A stretch of DNA of 51,722 bases from Candidatus Kapaibacterium sp. GTDB lineage: Bacteria; Bacteroidota; Ignavibacteria; Kapaibacteriales; UBA7675. The stretch covers positions 1 through 51,722 of the forward strand of contig JANQRB010000001.1 of assembly GCA_028284775.1 (NCBI GenBank), given 5' to 3'. Shown in pieces: positions 17,619 through 27,497 of this stretch. The notes under the pieces are model-generated. The model saw only the letters and a program-made list of their open reading frames with translations. It searched no databases and was not told where the DNA came from. Position numbers and translations under genes: made by a program. Position 1 is the first letter of the stretch; each line of letters opens with the position of its first letter.

Positions 17619-20360
17619 TCAATAGAGCGGCCCTTCGCGTTTTTCAAGCTTCAGATCTTGCAATTGCGGCGCTTTGATGGCCAGCGAGAGATGAAAGCCA
17701 CGCGAGAAACCCGAAGGTACCCAGCGGAAGGCGAGATCCCAGCAGTGCAGGTCTTTATTGATTTCAACAGATGGCGCGTTGACTTCATTGTCAATAACAT
17801 CGTAGCTGAGCGATGAGTTGAGACGCCAGGTATTTGTCAATGACAGGTTAAGACTGGCGCTAAGATTGAAACTTCGCGAAATGCTGCGCGGGTTGGGCTC
17901 GGCGTAGTTGAAGCTGGCCGAAAGGTTGACGCGCCAGGGTAGTGAGAAGTCAGAGTATCCCGGCGAACGATCGCCAAAAAGGTCGCTTTGTTCAATGTCT
18001 CCTGCATCGCGGCTGCGAAAACGCGCCCCGAAGTCAATACTGTCGGCTGATGATGAGTTGTCCCGTATCTGAAGCGGATTAGAGACACCTTCCGAACTGA
18101 GTGCGGTACTGAGGGTCAGCGTTGCGGAAACCAGGCGCGCCAGTCCTCCGCCGGCATCCAGCAACAAACGGTCGACTTTGCGGAAACCCTCCGAATCGCC
18201 GTCTTCATCAAAAGTTTCTACCTGCTCGTACAGGTCAAAAGTACCGCGAGCATTGATGTTGACGGCACCCGCCGAAGTTCGCAGCGCCGTGCTGATCGTT
18301 GAAAAGTTGAGCGAATCGGCCGCAAAATTGTATGAACCGCCCGCATCGAAGTTAAACAGCCGGATGGCCTTGTCGGGCAAGGTGTCCGGCTGCGCCACTT
18401 TCGCTTCGAACACATTGTTCAGCCGCACCGAGATACTGGATACGAGGCCCGCCGCCACTCCGACGCCATCGGCCTGAAATCGATTGTAGCGCACCGTTTC
18501 GCCACGCTCGGCATCGAAGTATTCACCGTAAAAGCCAAAAGAATTATCCGAAAAATCCGGGGTATAGGTATAGGTAACGCTCGGTGAAAATACGTGGCGC
18601 AGCGCATTAACGCCGAAAATTCCTGGATAGGCCGTGCCGTAGAGGCGCGTTCCAAGCGTCATACCCAGGCTGAAGTCATACTGCCAGAAAAGACCGTCTT
18701 CGAAGCTGTTGCTGATGGTCGAATCCGCCGGATTGAAATCGCGCGTTAGACGGCGAAAGAGAAAATTGCCCGAGGTCCGAATGCTCGGTGTAAGGGAAAA
18801 GTATCCCAGCTTGGGCGAGATACTGATCGATGGCGCATAGCTGATTTTTTGCGATATATCGACCGAATCGCGCTCTTGTTCGATTACCGCGTTGTCCGTG
18901 TCGCGCACTTCGTCGATGTGAAACGAGTTAAGCGTGCGATTGCCTTCCAGGCGCATGGAAAAGGCAATATCACTGACCCAGGAGCTGCGATCTACAAAGC
19001 CGCGAAAAGGCTTAATCTGCGGGATCGAATATGAGATACGCGGCAGCGTTTCCGTAATGCGTTCCGTTATGAGATTCTGATTGCGGGAATAGTTAACCGA
19101 AAACACGGTGCCGTTATCAAAATTGCGCGAATATGCGGCATTGGAGGTTATCGACTGGACCACCCGATCGCCGATATTCGTATTTGTTTGACGGTTGAAG
19201 TCGGGGCTTGCGATTTCCACATTGGCATTGATGTTCGACTGGGGCGTCAGCTCCTGGTTGTGCCGAAAGCTTACTCCCCAATTCGTCGTATGCTCGTCAT
19301 CGGGGCTGAAGCGGACATTGCCCAGGGAAAGTCGCAGCGTGGAGCTTAACTTATCGCGTATGACCCAACGCGTTTCATCCCACAGTTGAAAGCCGCCCTT
19401 GGTTGTGAAGGTGCCCCATAGCTTGGTGTCGAAATAGTCGTCGATAGCCCAGAAGTAGCCGACGTTCTCAAAAATTATCCCACGTCCATCAGCGCCGGCG
19501 CTGCCGGAAAAGAAGAAACTGGGAATCAGTATGCCCGAGCGACGGCCGCGTTTGTTCTCGAAAAACACGCCGAAGGGCAGAGCGAATACTGGCAGATCTT
19601 CCACGTAGACAATCAGTGGATCTGCAAAGACCCGATCGTTGGTGATGACCTTCATTTCCGGCGACTTAAAGAAGAAATGCGGATGTGGCTTATCACAGGT
19701 CGTGAAACAGCCGTTTTCGACGAAAAGAGTATTGTTATCGACTCGTTTGATTTTGTCGCCGAAATAAAAGCCGTTGTCGATGACGGTTTCACCGAGGGCG
19801 ATCGTCCCTTTCTGTGTAGTAAAATTGAATGTGATCCGTTCGCCGTAAAACTCCTCGCCGCCGTCCGTGAAATTCGGTACGCCTGTCAGACGTCCGAGCG
19901 AATCGCGGCCCGCAGAGGCCGTCAGTGTAGCGCTGTCCAACTGGACGGCAATGGTCTCTGCAACGAGCCGGATCGAACCATAATCCACCCGCGCATTGCC
20001 ATGGAGCTCGACTTTGCGCCGGCGAATCGAGTAGACAGCCGAATCTGTTGAGTAGAAGTTTACGACTGTGTCGATTCCGCTGTCTCGCGCAACGTTAACA
20101 ATTCGGCGCGAAGTGTCGGCGCTGTCACGCGCCACCGTCAGCGCAGGATCTGCCAGCGTATCAACTATTTGCGTTTGCGGAGTGCGGAGACTGTCCTTCC
20201 TTCCTTCGAGGCTGTCGGTGGCATTGTCATGCGTTCGAGGCTTCGCTGACTGGGCAGCAGTGGATGCCAAGGGCGCAGCCGTCAGCACAAGGGCAATCAT
20301 TCCCGCGCAAAAGAAGGACGTTAGGGGATGCACAGAACGCAGCCGCAGCCAAAAAGACAT
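17619..20360 (-). CDS. lptD: LPS-assembly outer-membrane protein LptD, Bacteroidota type
   Basis: 913 aa. LptD forms the outer-membrane plug and barrel that inserts LPS in the outer leaflet. A signal peptide is followed by a low-complexity Ser/Thr/Asp linker, then an OstA/LptA-like beta-jellyroll domain (about residues 105-260). That domain carries AVYSIRRRKVELHGNARVDY, GERITFNFTT and the conserved CFTTCDKPHPHFFF. A large C-terminal barrel follows, beginning with LPVFALPFGVFFENKRGRRSG and ending near the C-terminus. It is the last gene of a leftward operon, only 10 bases after the DUF4292 lipoprotein gene. A dedicated LptE partner is not visible nearby. Confidence 0.9.
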   Translation of the reverse strand: MSFWLRLRSVHPLTSFFCAGMIALVLTAAPLASTAAQSAKPRTHDNATDSLEGRKDSLRTPQTQIVDTLADPALTVARDSADTSRRIVNVARDSGIDTVVNFYSTDSAVYSIRRRKVELHGNARVDYGSIRLVAETIAVQLDSATLTASAGRDSLGRLTGVPNFTDGGEEFYGERITFNFTTQKGTIALGETVIDNGFYFGDKIKRVDNNTLFVENGCFTTCDKPHPHFFFKSPEMKVITNDRVFADPLIVYVEDLPVFALPFGVFFENKRGRRSGILIPSFFFSGSAGADGRGIIFENVGYFWAIDDYFDTKLWGTFTTKGGFQLWDETRWVIRDKLSSTLRLSLGNVRFSPDDEHTTNWGVSFRHNQELTPQSNINANVEIASPDFNRQTNTNIGDRVVQSITSNAAYSRNFDNGTVFSVNYSRNQNLITERITETLPRISYSIPQIKPFRGFVDRSSWVSDIAFSMRLEGNRTLNSFHIDEVRDTDNAVIEQERDSVDISQKISYAPSISISPKLGYFSLTPSIRTSGNFLFRRLTRDFNPADSTISNSFEDGLFWQYDFSLGMTLGTRLYGTAYPGIFGVNALRHVFSPSVTYTYTPDFSDNSFGFYGEYFDAERGETVRYNRFQADGVGVAAGLVSSISVRLNNVFEAKVAQPDTLPDKAIRLFNFDAGGSYNFAADSLNFSTISTALRTSAGAVNINARGTFDLYEQVETFDEDGDSEGFRKVDRLLLDAGGGLARLVSATLTLSTALSSEGVSNPLQIRDNSSSADSIDFGARFRSRDAGDIEQSDLFGDRSPGYSDFSLPWRVNLSASFNYAEPNPRSISRSFNLSASLNLSLTNTWRLNSSLSYDVIDNEVNAPSVEINKDLHCWDLAFRWVPSGFSRGFHLSLAIKAPQLQDLKLEKREGPLY

Positions 20361-20370
20361 AGTGTAAGGA

Positions 20371-21135
20371 TTAATACCGGTTTCGCTTTATGCCCGCGGG
20401 AACAGAGAATACATAACTGGCCGCCTGTCGGTTGACCTGGACATCGCTGCATTCCAGCGTAACGGCCACATTGGCGGAAGGAAAGCGCAGATCCATTTTT
20501 TTCGCTATCGGCAAACCGTCGGACAACTGGAAGTCGGAGTAGTTGACGGCCACCAGGGTTGTCCCGTCGCCGGCTTTGCGCGCATATTGCGTGATTGCCC
20601 GATGCTCGCGTGAATAAAGGACGCGTTCCACGATTGACTCGCGTTTGCGGACGTAGACCTCGCGTCCCTGATCATCATCAAAGGGCCGGAAACCGTCAAA
20701 GCCGTCGGGCGTTTCACCACGCATCAGACGCGCCATTTCCAGGTGCGAAAGGGGGATGCGTACAATGCGTTTCATGTTGTCCGAATGCGGTACCCCTTCA
20801 TACACCTCGTTGTTAAACACATTGTAAAACAGGAAGAAGTCCGGCGTCGCTTGCAACTTGCCGATCAGAATATTGCCGAAAGGCGCATAAAGCGAAATGA
20901 GCAGCGAATCCGTTTTATACATCGACATTTCAAAGTTGCCGCGCTGCGTCTGCCCGTCGGCGCTGCTGATCAGACTGCCACTGGCTGTGAAGGCGAAAAA
21001 CGCCTGTGAACGCTTGGCAAGTTCCGAACCTATTAACGACACAGGTGTGCTTTTCGCCGTCGTGCCGCTCTGTTTAACGGAAGTACAGGCTGCGAGTAAA
21101 AGCAGCGCTGAACAGAAAAGCGCGATTCGAGTCAT
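20371..21135 (-). CDS. DUF4292 lipoprotein, LolB-like
   Basis: 254 aa from the Met at 21135, preceded at good spacing by GGA. A Met four codons upstream (21147) has GGAG directly abutting it and is less likely. The lipobox LLAAC places the lipidated residue at Cys17. The body (FTASGSLISSADGQTQRGNF, SLLISLYAPFGNILIGKL, FFLFYNVFNNEVYEG) matches DUF4292, a Bacteroidota family with a LolB/LolA-like half-barrel fold proposed to act in outer-membrane lipoprotein or lipid transfer. It sits between a TPR lipoprotein gene (51 bp away) and lptD. In many Bacteroidota the DUF4292 gene follows a TPR gene in the same way, so the pairing is conserved, and here lptD joins it. Confidence 0.85.
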   Translation of the reverse strand: MTRIALFCSALLLLAACTSVKQSGTTAKSTPVSLIGSELAKRSQAFFAFTASGSLISSADGQTQRGNFEMSMYKTDSLLISLYAPFGNILIGKLQATPDFFLFYNVFNNEVYEGVPHSDNMKRIVRIPLSHLEMARLMRGETPDGFDGFRPFDDDQGREVYVRKRESIVERVLYSREHRAITQYARKAGDGTTLVAVNYSDFQLSDGLPIAKKMDLRFPSANVAVTLECSDVQVNRQAASYVFSVPAGIKRNRY

Positions 21136-21198
21136 ATTCAGATCCATCTCCAGAAAAACAACAGCAATAAATTATGCCGGGCTGCGCAGGGCAGGAGC

Positions 21199-22866
21199 TC
21201 AGTCGCCGGCGCGTTTGTCGCGTCCGAGTCTCTCGCGCGTCGAGGGGCGGTCCGGCTCCAGCAGGAGCGCTTTCTCCCAGGCCTCGGCGGCCCTGGAATG
21301 TTCGCCAAGTTTTTCGTATACATCGCCGAGATGCTCATAGACGGTTGCGCTTTGGTCATCCTGCTCAAGAGATTGCCGGATATACGTTCGAGCTTTCTCA
21401 TAGTTACCAAGCTGAAAATAGATCCATCCCATCGTATCGAGATACGAGGCATTTTCCGGGTCGGAAGCCAGCGCTCTTTCGGTCATAATCTTGGCACGCC
21501 GCATATCAACACCGCGTTCGCTCAGCGAGTAGGCATAATTGTTGTTGATCAGGGGATTTTCCGGATCAAGCGTCAATGCTTGTTCGTAAGCAGAATCCGA
21601 TGCCGGAAAGTTGCGCAGCTCGTTGTGAATGATGCCGAGCTGGGCCCAGGCATCGACGAATGATGAATCGCGTTGCAGGGCCTGGTCCATGGCTTCGATT
21701 GCCGTGCGGTACTCCTTCTGTCGAAAGTGCGCCAGGCCGCGATAGAAAGGGAATTCCGCATTGTCGTCAAAGCGCGGCTCATAGCGTTCGAGCAATCGAA
21801 TCATAGCGGGAAAATTTTCACGCTGAAAATGGAACAGGCTGACGCGAATCGGTACTTCGGCCAGCGTATCGCCATGGGTCAGGGTGTTGTGGATATGACG
21901 GCTCACCGCTTCGCGATCGTCAATCTTGTCGGCCAGTAACACACCGTAAAACTGCGGCAGCCAATAGCCGGTCAGGAAGCTGTCGGTACGCGCCACGTAG
22001 CGCCGTGCAAAATCATTCATCACCGCGTTCGAATCGATCTCTTCCAGCACCAGGGCCGCAAACTGCACAAAGTAATACTGTACATCCTCGGCAGCCACGG
22101 TGTGCGATACCTTCGCCAGCAGCGCTTCGGCGCGCACGAAATCTTTGCGATCCAGAAACAGCTTCATCAGCGTGTAGGGGAGTGTGGCCGCTGCCGGCGC
22201 TGCATCATACATTGCTTCGAGCATCGCCAGTTGTTTATCGTCTTCCCCTGTTTCGGCATAGAGTTCGGCCAGCTTGGCCATCAGGGCGTAGTTGTCATCC
22301 TCCATATCGGATTCGCGTTCGCCGAGGACGTCTTCGTAGATAGCAATCGCCTTGTCCAGATCGCGTAGTTCATAGATTCGCGCGAGCGTCAGTCTCGTCG
22401 TCAGCGACTCCGGTTGTTTGTCGGCCAACAACTGGAATGTCTCGATCGCGTTGTCGATCTGCACACTGTAAAGATAGTATTCGCCCAGAATTTCATATAG
22501 CGGTAGAAAATCCGCATTATGTGCCAGACCCTTCTGAATGTGGTCGTAAGCATCATCCAATATGTCGAGTTTTATGTAACACTGGGCAATGGCGTGGTGA
22601 ATAGCTGCCGAGGGATCGTATTTGAGAGCGCTCAGATACTTGAGAATGGCCTTCTCGTAGCGTTGTTGCATGTGAAGCGCAGAGGCCTGATTGAACAGAT
22701 CCATTGCGATTCGCCGTTCGGTTGCGGAAGGCACCTGTGCCTCGGACAAAGCACTCTCCGGGTGGTAGCTGCGCTCTGCACTCTGGTGCCGACAGGAGAC
22801 AAGTCCTGCGAGAAGAATAAGTATTGTTAAACTTGCTTTGAGTCCGTTGCCTGCAGGTTGTTTCAT
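21199..22866 (-). CDS. TPR-repeat lipoprotein upstream of DUF4292 and lptD
   Basis: 555 aa. Signal peptide with lipobox GLVSC (Cys25), then at least ten tetratricopeptide repeats covering most of the protein. The last ones are very regular (AWAQLGIIHNELRNFPASDS, NYAYSLSERGVDMRRAKIMT, TMGWIYFQLGNYEKARTYIR, VYEHLGDVYEKLGEHSRAAE). It is probably a periplasm-facing scaffold anchored in the outer membrane. First gene of the three-gene leftward operon, with its promoter presumably in 22867-23100. Confidence 0.9.
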   Translation of the reverse strand: MKQPAGNGLKASLTILILLAGLVSCRHQSAERSYHPESALSEAQVPSATERRIAMDLFNQASALHMQQRYEKAILKYLSALKYDPSAAIHHAIAQCYIKLDILDDAYDHIQKGLAHNADFLPLYEILGEYYLYSVQIDNAIETFQLLADKQPESLTTRLTLARIYELRDLDKAIAIYEDVLGERESDMEDDNYALMAKLAELYAETGEDDKQLAMLEAMYDAAPAAATLPYTLMKLFLDRKDFVRAEALLAKVSHTVAAEDVQYYFVQFAALVLEEIDSNAVMNDFARRYVARTDSFLTGYWLPQFYGVLLADKIDDREAVSRHIHNTLTHGDTLAEVPIRVSLFHFQRENFPAMIRLLERYEPRFDDNAEFPFYRGLAHFRQKEYRTAIEAMDQALQRDSSFVDAWAQLGIIHNELRNFPASDSAYEQALTLDPENPLINNNYAYSLSERGVDMRRAKIMTERALASDPENASYLDTMGWIYFQLGNYEKARTYIRQSLEQDDQSATVYEHLGDVYEKLGEHSRAAEAWEKALLLEPDRPSTRERLGRDKRAGD

Positions 22867-23114
22867 GTCTGAACCCTATCTGCCCTGGTTGTCAGCCATC
22901 TCGTGATCAATCGCCCGTCAGCCTCTCACGTCAGTCTCCTGTACTACACGGCTTATCGCGTTTCGGTTCCGCACCGGCGTGAATCAGCGCCCCGGGGGCT
23001 GACAATGATGAACTGATTCAGCAAGTGCATATACGATTCAATTCACGGCAAAGTATATCGATTTTCGCGGTGGCAAACAATACTGATCACATCGGCAAAA
23101 CAGCGGCCTGTCAT

Positions 23115-23142
23115 AAAAAAAGCCCTCCGGCGGGGAGGGCTT
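23115..23142 (-). terminator. Intrinsic terminator of rpmB
   Basis: AAGCCCTCC at 23120-23128 pairs with GGAGGGCTT at 23134-23142 around a five-base loop. Read leftwards it is followed by a T run (the A run at 23115-23120), as expected for the gene ending at 23153. Confidence 0.88.
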
Positions 23143-23152
23143 GTCGTTCATC

Positions 23153-23374
23153 TTATTTATTCAGCTCTTTCAACATCGCTTGGTAGCCCTTTTTGTCCAG
23201 GGTCCGCATTGCGCGGGTCGAAATGCGCATCGTCACCCAGCGGTTTTCGTCGGGTATCCAGATTCGCCGCTTTTGAAGGTTGGGCAAAAACTTGCGTCTT
23301 GTTTTGTTGTTCGCATGAGAGACGTTGTTGCCCGACATTACTGTTTTACCGGTAAGCTCACATTTGCGTGACAT
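23153..23374 (-). CDS. rpmB: Ribosomal protein bL28
   Basis: 73 aa. Start chosen at MSRKC (23374), because GGGAGG lies at the right distance upstream and the family begins this way. A Met six codons earlier overlaps that ribosome-binding site. Characteristic segments are [35 protein letters not shown] and [15 protein letters not shown]. It is a structural protein of the 50S subunit. It stands alone with its own terminator; rpmG is not adjacent. Confidence 0.97.
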   Translation of the reverse strand: MSRKCELTGKTVMSGNNVSHANNKTRRKFLPNLQKRRIWIPDENRWVTMRISTRAMRTLDKKGYQAMLKELNK

Positions 23375-23712
23375 GTGTCTTCCTCCCCACAATTCCCAAT
23401 GTATCTGATTGAATTCGTTGGCAGAATTTTGTCGCCTGGCCTGTCACGTCTGAGCTGTGACAAGCAAATTTTACACACAAACTTCAAAAATAGCATTATT
23501 CCGAATCAATCGAAAAAGAAAAATCCCCCTGGCCCTTGATACGTTGAGCAGGGATTACCGACCGCTGCCGCGAAATCCCGGCGGTCACTCTTGCAGTCTG
23601 CCCAACCCGATGCTAGCTTAATCCCCGATGTCGGCATGCTCGCCTCAGCCATAACGACAGAGCATCTCCTTCAACTCAATTTCTTAAGACCATCTTCTTT
23701 GCAGACCTGGCA
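23375..23712. other. Divergent intergenic region between rpmB and comEC-like gene
   Basis: 338 bp without a gene. It should hold the leftward rpmB promoter; on the minus strand, TTGAAG followed by TAAAATTTG around 23464-23488 resembles a Bacteroidota-type promoter but is not a perfect match. An inverted repeat, TGTCAC at 23442-23447 and GTGACA at 23457-23462, lies just downstream of that in the direction of rpmB. It could be an operator or a leader hairpin. Confidence 0.4.
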
Positions 23713-25788
23713 ATGTCCGATGTACATCCTCAACAGGCTGCGCAAACTCCCTTAACGGCCTTGCCGGCCTTACGACTCCTGCTGACTTGTTGTGGCGGTA
23801 TCGCCATAGCGTCGCTTTGCTCGCCGTACCTTGCCTGGCAATTGCAGCTCGCTCTCTTCCTCGGAATGGCGGGCGCAATGGGGCTTCTGCGGCATGGCGG
23901 CCTTTTTGTCTGGCTGACGACCGCGGCGGCTGGTGTCTGGATTTTCGGTCAGGCAACTCCGCTGGTAGTGATGCCTGCCGACACTCCGGCTATCCGTATG
24001 CCGGCCGTGATCCACGGGAAAATAGATCGCATTTTGAGGCGAGACAGCCACACTGTCCATTGTATTCTGCATGCGAAAGTCGATCCGGCGGCGCTACCTG
24101 CCATGCATGCCGGGCTGGCCCTGCGGATTCAGCGACCACCGCGACCGGAAGTCTTTCAGCCGGGCATGCGGATTTGCGCTAATGTTCAGCTTCGGCCTCC
24201 GCGCCCGGCGGGCTTAGCGACGGACTTCGACGAAAAGGGCTACTATGCGGCGTTGGGCGTCACCTGGCTGGCTGCCGCTCCGGCCCGTGAAGTCATGGTT
24301 CGCGGCCGCGAACCCGCCATGCGGGCTGCGGCCCTCCATCTGAGAGAGCAGGTCGGCGCTCTTGTGCGGCGATTCTTTCCCATGCGTTCTTCCGGCATGG
24401 CGCTGGCCCTGCTGACCGGCGATCGATCCGCTATTCCACCGGCGGTCCGCCGCGAATATTCTCTGGCCGGCACCGCGCACGTTTTGGCACTCAGCGGAAT
24501 GCATGTTGGTATTATCGCTGCACTCCTTATGCTTCCACTATCCTTCATTCGCCGTCCGTGGATCAGGCTGCCGGTCTTTTGTTGTGCGCTTGCCGTCTTT
24601 ACGCTGGCGACCGGCGTGCAGCCATCGACATTGCGAGCGTCGCTGATGGCGGTGCTGATAATGATCGCCTCGCTCGGGCAGCGTCAGATCCGTTTGCTCA
24701 ATATTGTGGCGCTGACGGTCCTTCTGCTCTTACTGGCACAGCCACAGCTATTATATTCCCTTGGATTCCAGATGTCGGCGCTCTCTGTGGCGAGTATTGC
24801 CATACTGTTCCGACCGTGTAAACAAATACTGCTGCTGCTCTTGCCCTTGTCCGCGCCCATCTTTCATTACCTGCGGCAGTCCCTGGCCCTGACAATTGCC
24901 GTTTCGATTTGTATCGGGCCTGTCGTGGCCTGGTATTTCGGGATCTTTTCCCTTGTTGCGCCCCTGGCCAACCTGATCGTCGTCCCCCTCATGATGCTGG
25001 CGATGATGTGGTCGTTGTGTTGTCTTGCTGTTGCCTGGTGGCCGGATGCAGCCACGCTCTACGCATCGGCCGCTGACGCCTGTTTTCATCTTGCGCGTAC
25101 TGTTAATGCGACACTTGTTCACTTCGAGGCGGCGGCGATCGAAGGCCCAGACGCTTTTGCCTGTGCTCTGGTAGTCTCGGCCGCCGTGTTGTACCTGCTC
25201 TTTTCCCGCAGTCGTCGACAACTCCTGCTGCGAGCATTGATCGCCACAGCTCTCGGCGCTGCTCTGCTGCCGCTCGTGCTGCCCGAACAAGCGGCGATTG
25301 AGGTGCTGCCCAGAGATCAGCTTGTGGCTGTCGTACTGCGAGGCGGCGATCATCGTGACATTGTCTTGTTGCAGGATCGTCGTCCGGATCAGTGGCCCTT
25401 TGTCGATCGGTCGCTGCTGCGGCATCTGAGCGCCGGCGCAGACTCGCTCCTGGTCGTTTGCTCCGGTCCGGCAGCCATCGTCAATGCCGCTGCATTAGCT
25501 GCGCCGCAGGTTATTGCTGTTATTGCAAATTCCTTTCAATATAAACATCCGCGATTCTGGCAGGCGATCGACTCACTGGAGCGTCGATCCGTTTCCGTGC
25601 TTAACGGGCAGACCCTCCTTGAGCAGGCAGAGGGCTGTGAATTCGCTTTGTCCGGCGGTGGGCGCGTTCGCTGGAACGCATGGAATGGGCAGTTGACGAT
25701 TGCATGGAATCACAGGAGCGGGCAAGCGCCGGACCGCAGCCTGAACTTGCTGCTGCCGCGGCAGACTCAATACCTGCAGCTTCCATAA
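23713..25788 (+). CDS. comEC: ComEC/Rec2-family DNA-uptake channel protein without metallo-beta-lactamase domain
   Basis: 691 aa. ComEC is the inner-membrane channel for single-stranded DNA during natural transformation. N-terminal hydrophobic helices precede a DUF4131-like soluble domain (about residues 90-195). The competence domain follows, with the hallmark GDRSAIPPAVRREYSLAGTA and HVLALSGMHVGII, then several helices (SLGFQMSALSVASIA, PLANLIVVPLMMLAM). The C-terminal soluble segment (about 530-691) lacks the HxHxDH metal-binding motif of the MBL domain, as in many Bacteroidota ComEC proteins. The first annotated base may be preceded by other starts; no strong ribosome-binding site is visible. 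Confidence 0.9.
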   Translation: MSDVHPQQAAQTPLTALPALRLLLTCCGGIAIASLCSPYLAWQLQLALFLGMAGAMGLLRHGGLFVWLTTAAAGVWIFGQATPLVVMPADTPAIRMPAVIHGKIDRILRRDSHTVHCILHAKVDPAALPAMHAGLALRIQRPPRPEVFQPGMRICANVQLRPPRPAGLATDFDEKGYYAALGVTWLAAAPAREVMVRGREPAMRAAALHLREQVGALVRRFFPMRSSGMALALLTGDRSAIPPAVRREYSLAGTAHVLALSGMHVGIIAALLMLPLSFIRRPWIRLPVFCCALAVFTLATGVQPSTLRASLMAVLIMIASLGQRQIRLLNIVALTVLLLLLAQPQLLYSLGFQMSALSVASIAILFRPCKQILLLLLPLSAPIFHYLRQSLALTIAVSICIGPVVAWYFGIFSLVAPLANLIVVPLMMLAMMWSLCCLAVAWWPDAATLYASAADACFHLARTVNATLVHFEAAAIEGPDAFACALVVSAAVLYLLFSRSRRQLLLRALIATALGAALLPLVLPEQAAIEVLPRDQLVAVVLRGGDHRDIVLLQDRRPDQWPFVDRSLLRHLSAGADSLLVVCSGPAAIVNAAALAAPQVIAVIANSFQYKHPRFWQAIDSLERRSVSVLNGQTLLEQAEGCEFALSGGGRVRWNAWNGQLTIAWNHRSGQAPDRSLNLLLPRQTQYLQLP

Positions 25789-26175
25789 GCCGAACGGACC
25801 TGCTTTCTTTTCCGCGGGCTTTGGCGTATATTCGACGGCTTTGCGATGGGCGGCAGTTGAGGCAAAGCAGCCCCTGTTCCCGGCTTGACGGCAGGTGCCG
25901 GGCCTCGATACAGTACCTGTCTGCGAGCGTCATGCGAGGCAAACAGCGGCCGCAATTTCTGTCGGAAGGATCATAACAAACCGCACTAGTGCCATCAGAG
26001 CCGACAGCCCTCTCTCCGCCGCAAAGCCTGATAATTCAAAAAAGTGACCGGACGATTAGAGTACACTTCACTAATACCGTGTCATCAGCTACGCGGCCTT
26101 GGCGTAACAGAATTTCCAGCCTTACGGCGAGATATCTTTCGGCGAGATAATGTGAAACTACATTGATCGACTCCA
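25789..26175. other. Intergenic region upstream of the cytochrome gene
   Basis: 387 bp with only chance open frames. It contains a weak hairpin (CCCGGC with GCCGGG near 25880-25903) that might end the comEC transcript. Near 26126-26149 there is a direct repeat described separately. Confidence 0.4.
26126..26149. repeat. Direct repeat GGCGAGATA upstream of the cytochrome gene
   Basis: GGCGAGATA occurs at 26126-26134 and 26141-26149, a 15-bp period, about 27 bp before the cytochrome start. The position suits promoter or activator-binding DNA, though the sequence is short. Confidence 0.4.
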
Positions 26176-27477
26176 ATGCACGATTTTCGATTTTTTCTTC
26201 TGGCGCTGCTGGTGGTACTCAGTGCTTGCAGCGATTCCGGCAGAGATGCCGCTCTACAGGAGCCGGACACTATCGACATTGATTTCACGGGGCGCAACGC
26301 CTATGCCGGAAGTGAATCGTGCCGGGCCTGTCACCCCGATATCTATGCCTCGTTTATTCGTACTGCGCATCACAATAGCTCGCGCCCTGCAAGGCCCGAA
26401 AATATTCTCGGCTCGTTCGCAAGCGCCCATAATAGAGTCCGTATCGCAGACGATGTGGAAGTACACATGAAACAACGGGACAGTCTCTGTTTCCAGGTTG
26501 GAGTGTACGGCGATGAGGAAGGCAGTTATAAAGTTCCGCATCAATTCGATATTGTCGTAGGCTCCGGACGCAAAGGTCAGACTTATCTGTATTGGAAAGA
26601 CAGCCTTCTGTATCAACTGCCGATTTCTTACTATTCGGTTTCGGATGAATGGGTGATTTCGCCCGGATACAAGGTGGGCGAATTGAATTTTCGGCGTCAG
26701 GTGTCAACACGCTGCGTTGAATGCCATGGAACATACTTCGAAGCTTCCACACCCTGGGACATAGCACGGATGTTAACTCGTCGCGATTTCGACGCCATCG
26801 ATGCGCTGGATCCGACCGTCTATGCGCGTCTGCAGGAGTATAATCTGAACGCCTTCAACCCCGACAATTACATTCTGGGCATCAGCTGCGAAAAATGTCA
26901 TGGGCCCGCTGCAGCTCATGTGGCATTCCATCAGGCGCAGCCCGAAGAAACACGCGCCCGCCACATCATCAACACGGCTGCCATGGAGCGTAGGCGTCAG
27001 GTCGATCTATGTGCCTGGTGCCATTCGGGTACGCAGGACATCGTGCGAGCTCCCTTCACGTATCGCCCCGGTCAAGCGCTGGATAGTTTTATGCTGATCG
27101 ACTATCACGTAGATGTCAATGAGCTGGATGTCCACGGTAATCAGGTCGGTCTGCTAATGCAAAGTCGCTGTTTCCAGGCGAGTGACGATATGTCCTGTTC
27201 AACTTGTCACGATGTTCACCAACGCGAGCGTGACGATCTGACCGTCTTTTCGCAGCGCTGCCAGAGCTGTCATGGACAGGCGGACTGTGGTATGCAAAGC
27301 CGTCTGCCAAGCAAAATTAACCAGAATTGTATCGACTGTCACATGCCGAATCGTCAATCGCATGCCCTGGTCGTGCAGGCCAGCGCGGAAACGCGCGGTG
27401 TCGATGTGCGCACGCACTATATCGCCATTTATCCCGAAGAAAGTGAAGCCATTCTGCAAAATCAACACAGCCATTAA
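26176..27477 (+). CDS. Seven-heme c-type cytochrome lipoprotein (cytochrome c554-like)
   Basis: 433 aa. Signal peptide with lipobox LSAC (Cys18), so it is membrane-anchored and faces the periplasm or outside. Seven CxxCH heme sites are visible: CRACH (Cys49-His53), CVECH, CEKCH, CAWCH, CSTCH, CQSCH and CIDCH. The first, with FIRTAHHNSSRPA nearby, and the general spacing resemble the cytochrome c554/multiheme family (PF13435-like). Such proteins carry electrons or reduce small substrates. No quinol oxidase or reductase subunit is adjacent, so the redox partner is unknown. The next gene starts 20 bp later. Confidence 0.9.
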   Translation: MHDFRFFLLALLVVLSACSDSGRDAALQEPDTIDIDFTGRNAYAGSESCRACHPDIYASFIRTAHHNSSRPARPENILGSFASAHNRVRIADDVEVHMKQRDSLCFQVGVYGDEEGSYKVPHQFDIVVGSGRKGQTYLYWKDSLLYQLPISYYSVSDEWVISPGYKVGELNFRRQVSTRCVECHGTYFEASTPWDIARMLTRRDFDAIDALDPTVYARLQEYNLNAFNPDNYILGISCEKCHGPAAAHVAFHQAQPEETRARHIINTAAMERRRQVDLCAWCHSGTQDIVRAPFTYRPGQALDSFMLIDYHVDVNELDVHGNQVGLLMQSRCFQASDDMSCSTCHDVHQRERDDLTVFSQRCQSCHGQADCGMQSRLPSKINQNCIDCHMPNRQSHALVVQASAETRGVDVRTHYIAIYPEESEAILQNQHSH

Positions 27478-27497
27478 CATTTTTTGGGAGAAGAGTT

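Noticed and set aside
23713..25788. ComEC as truncated
   Set aside because: The missing metallo-beta-lactamase motif is normal for many Bacteroidota ComEC proteins, and the frame ends cleanly.
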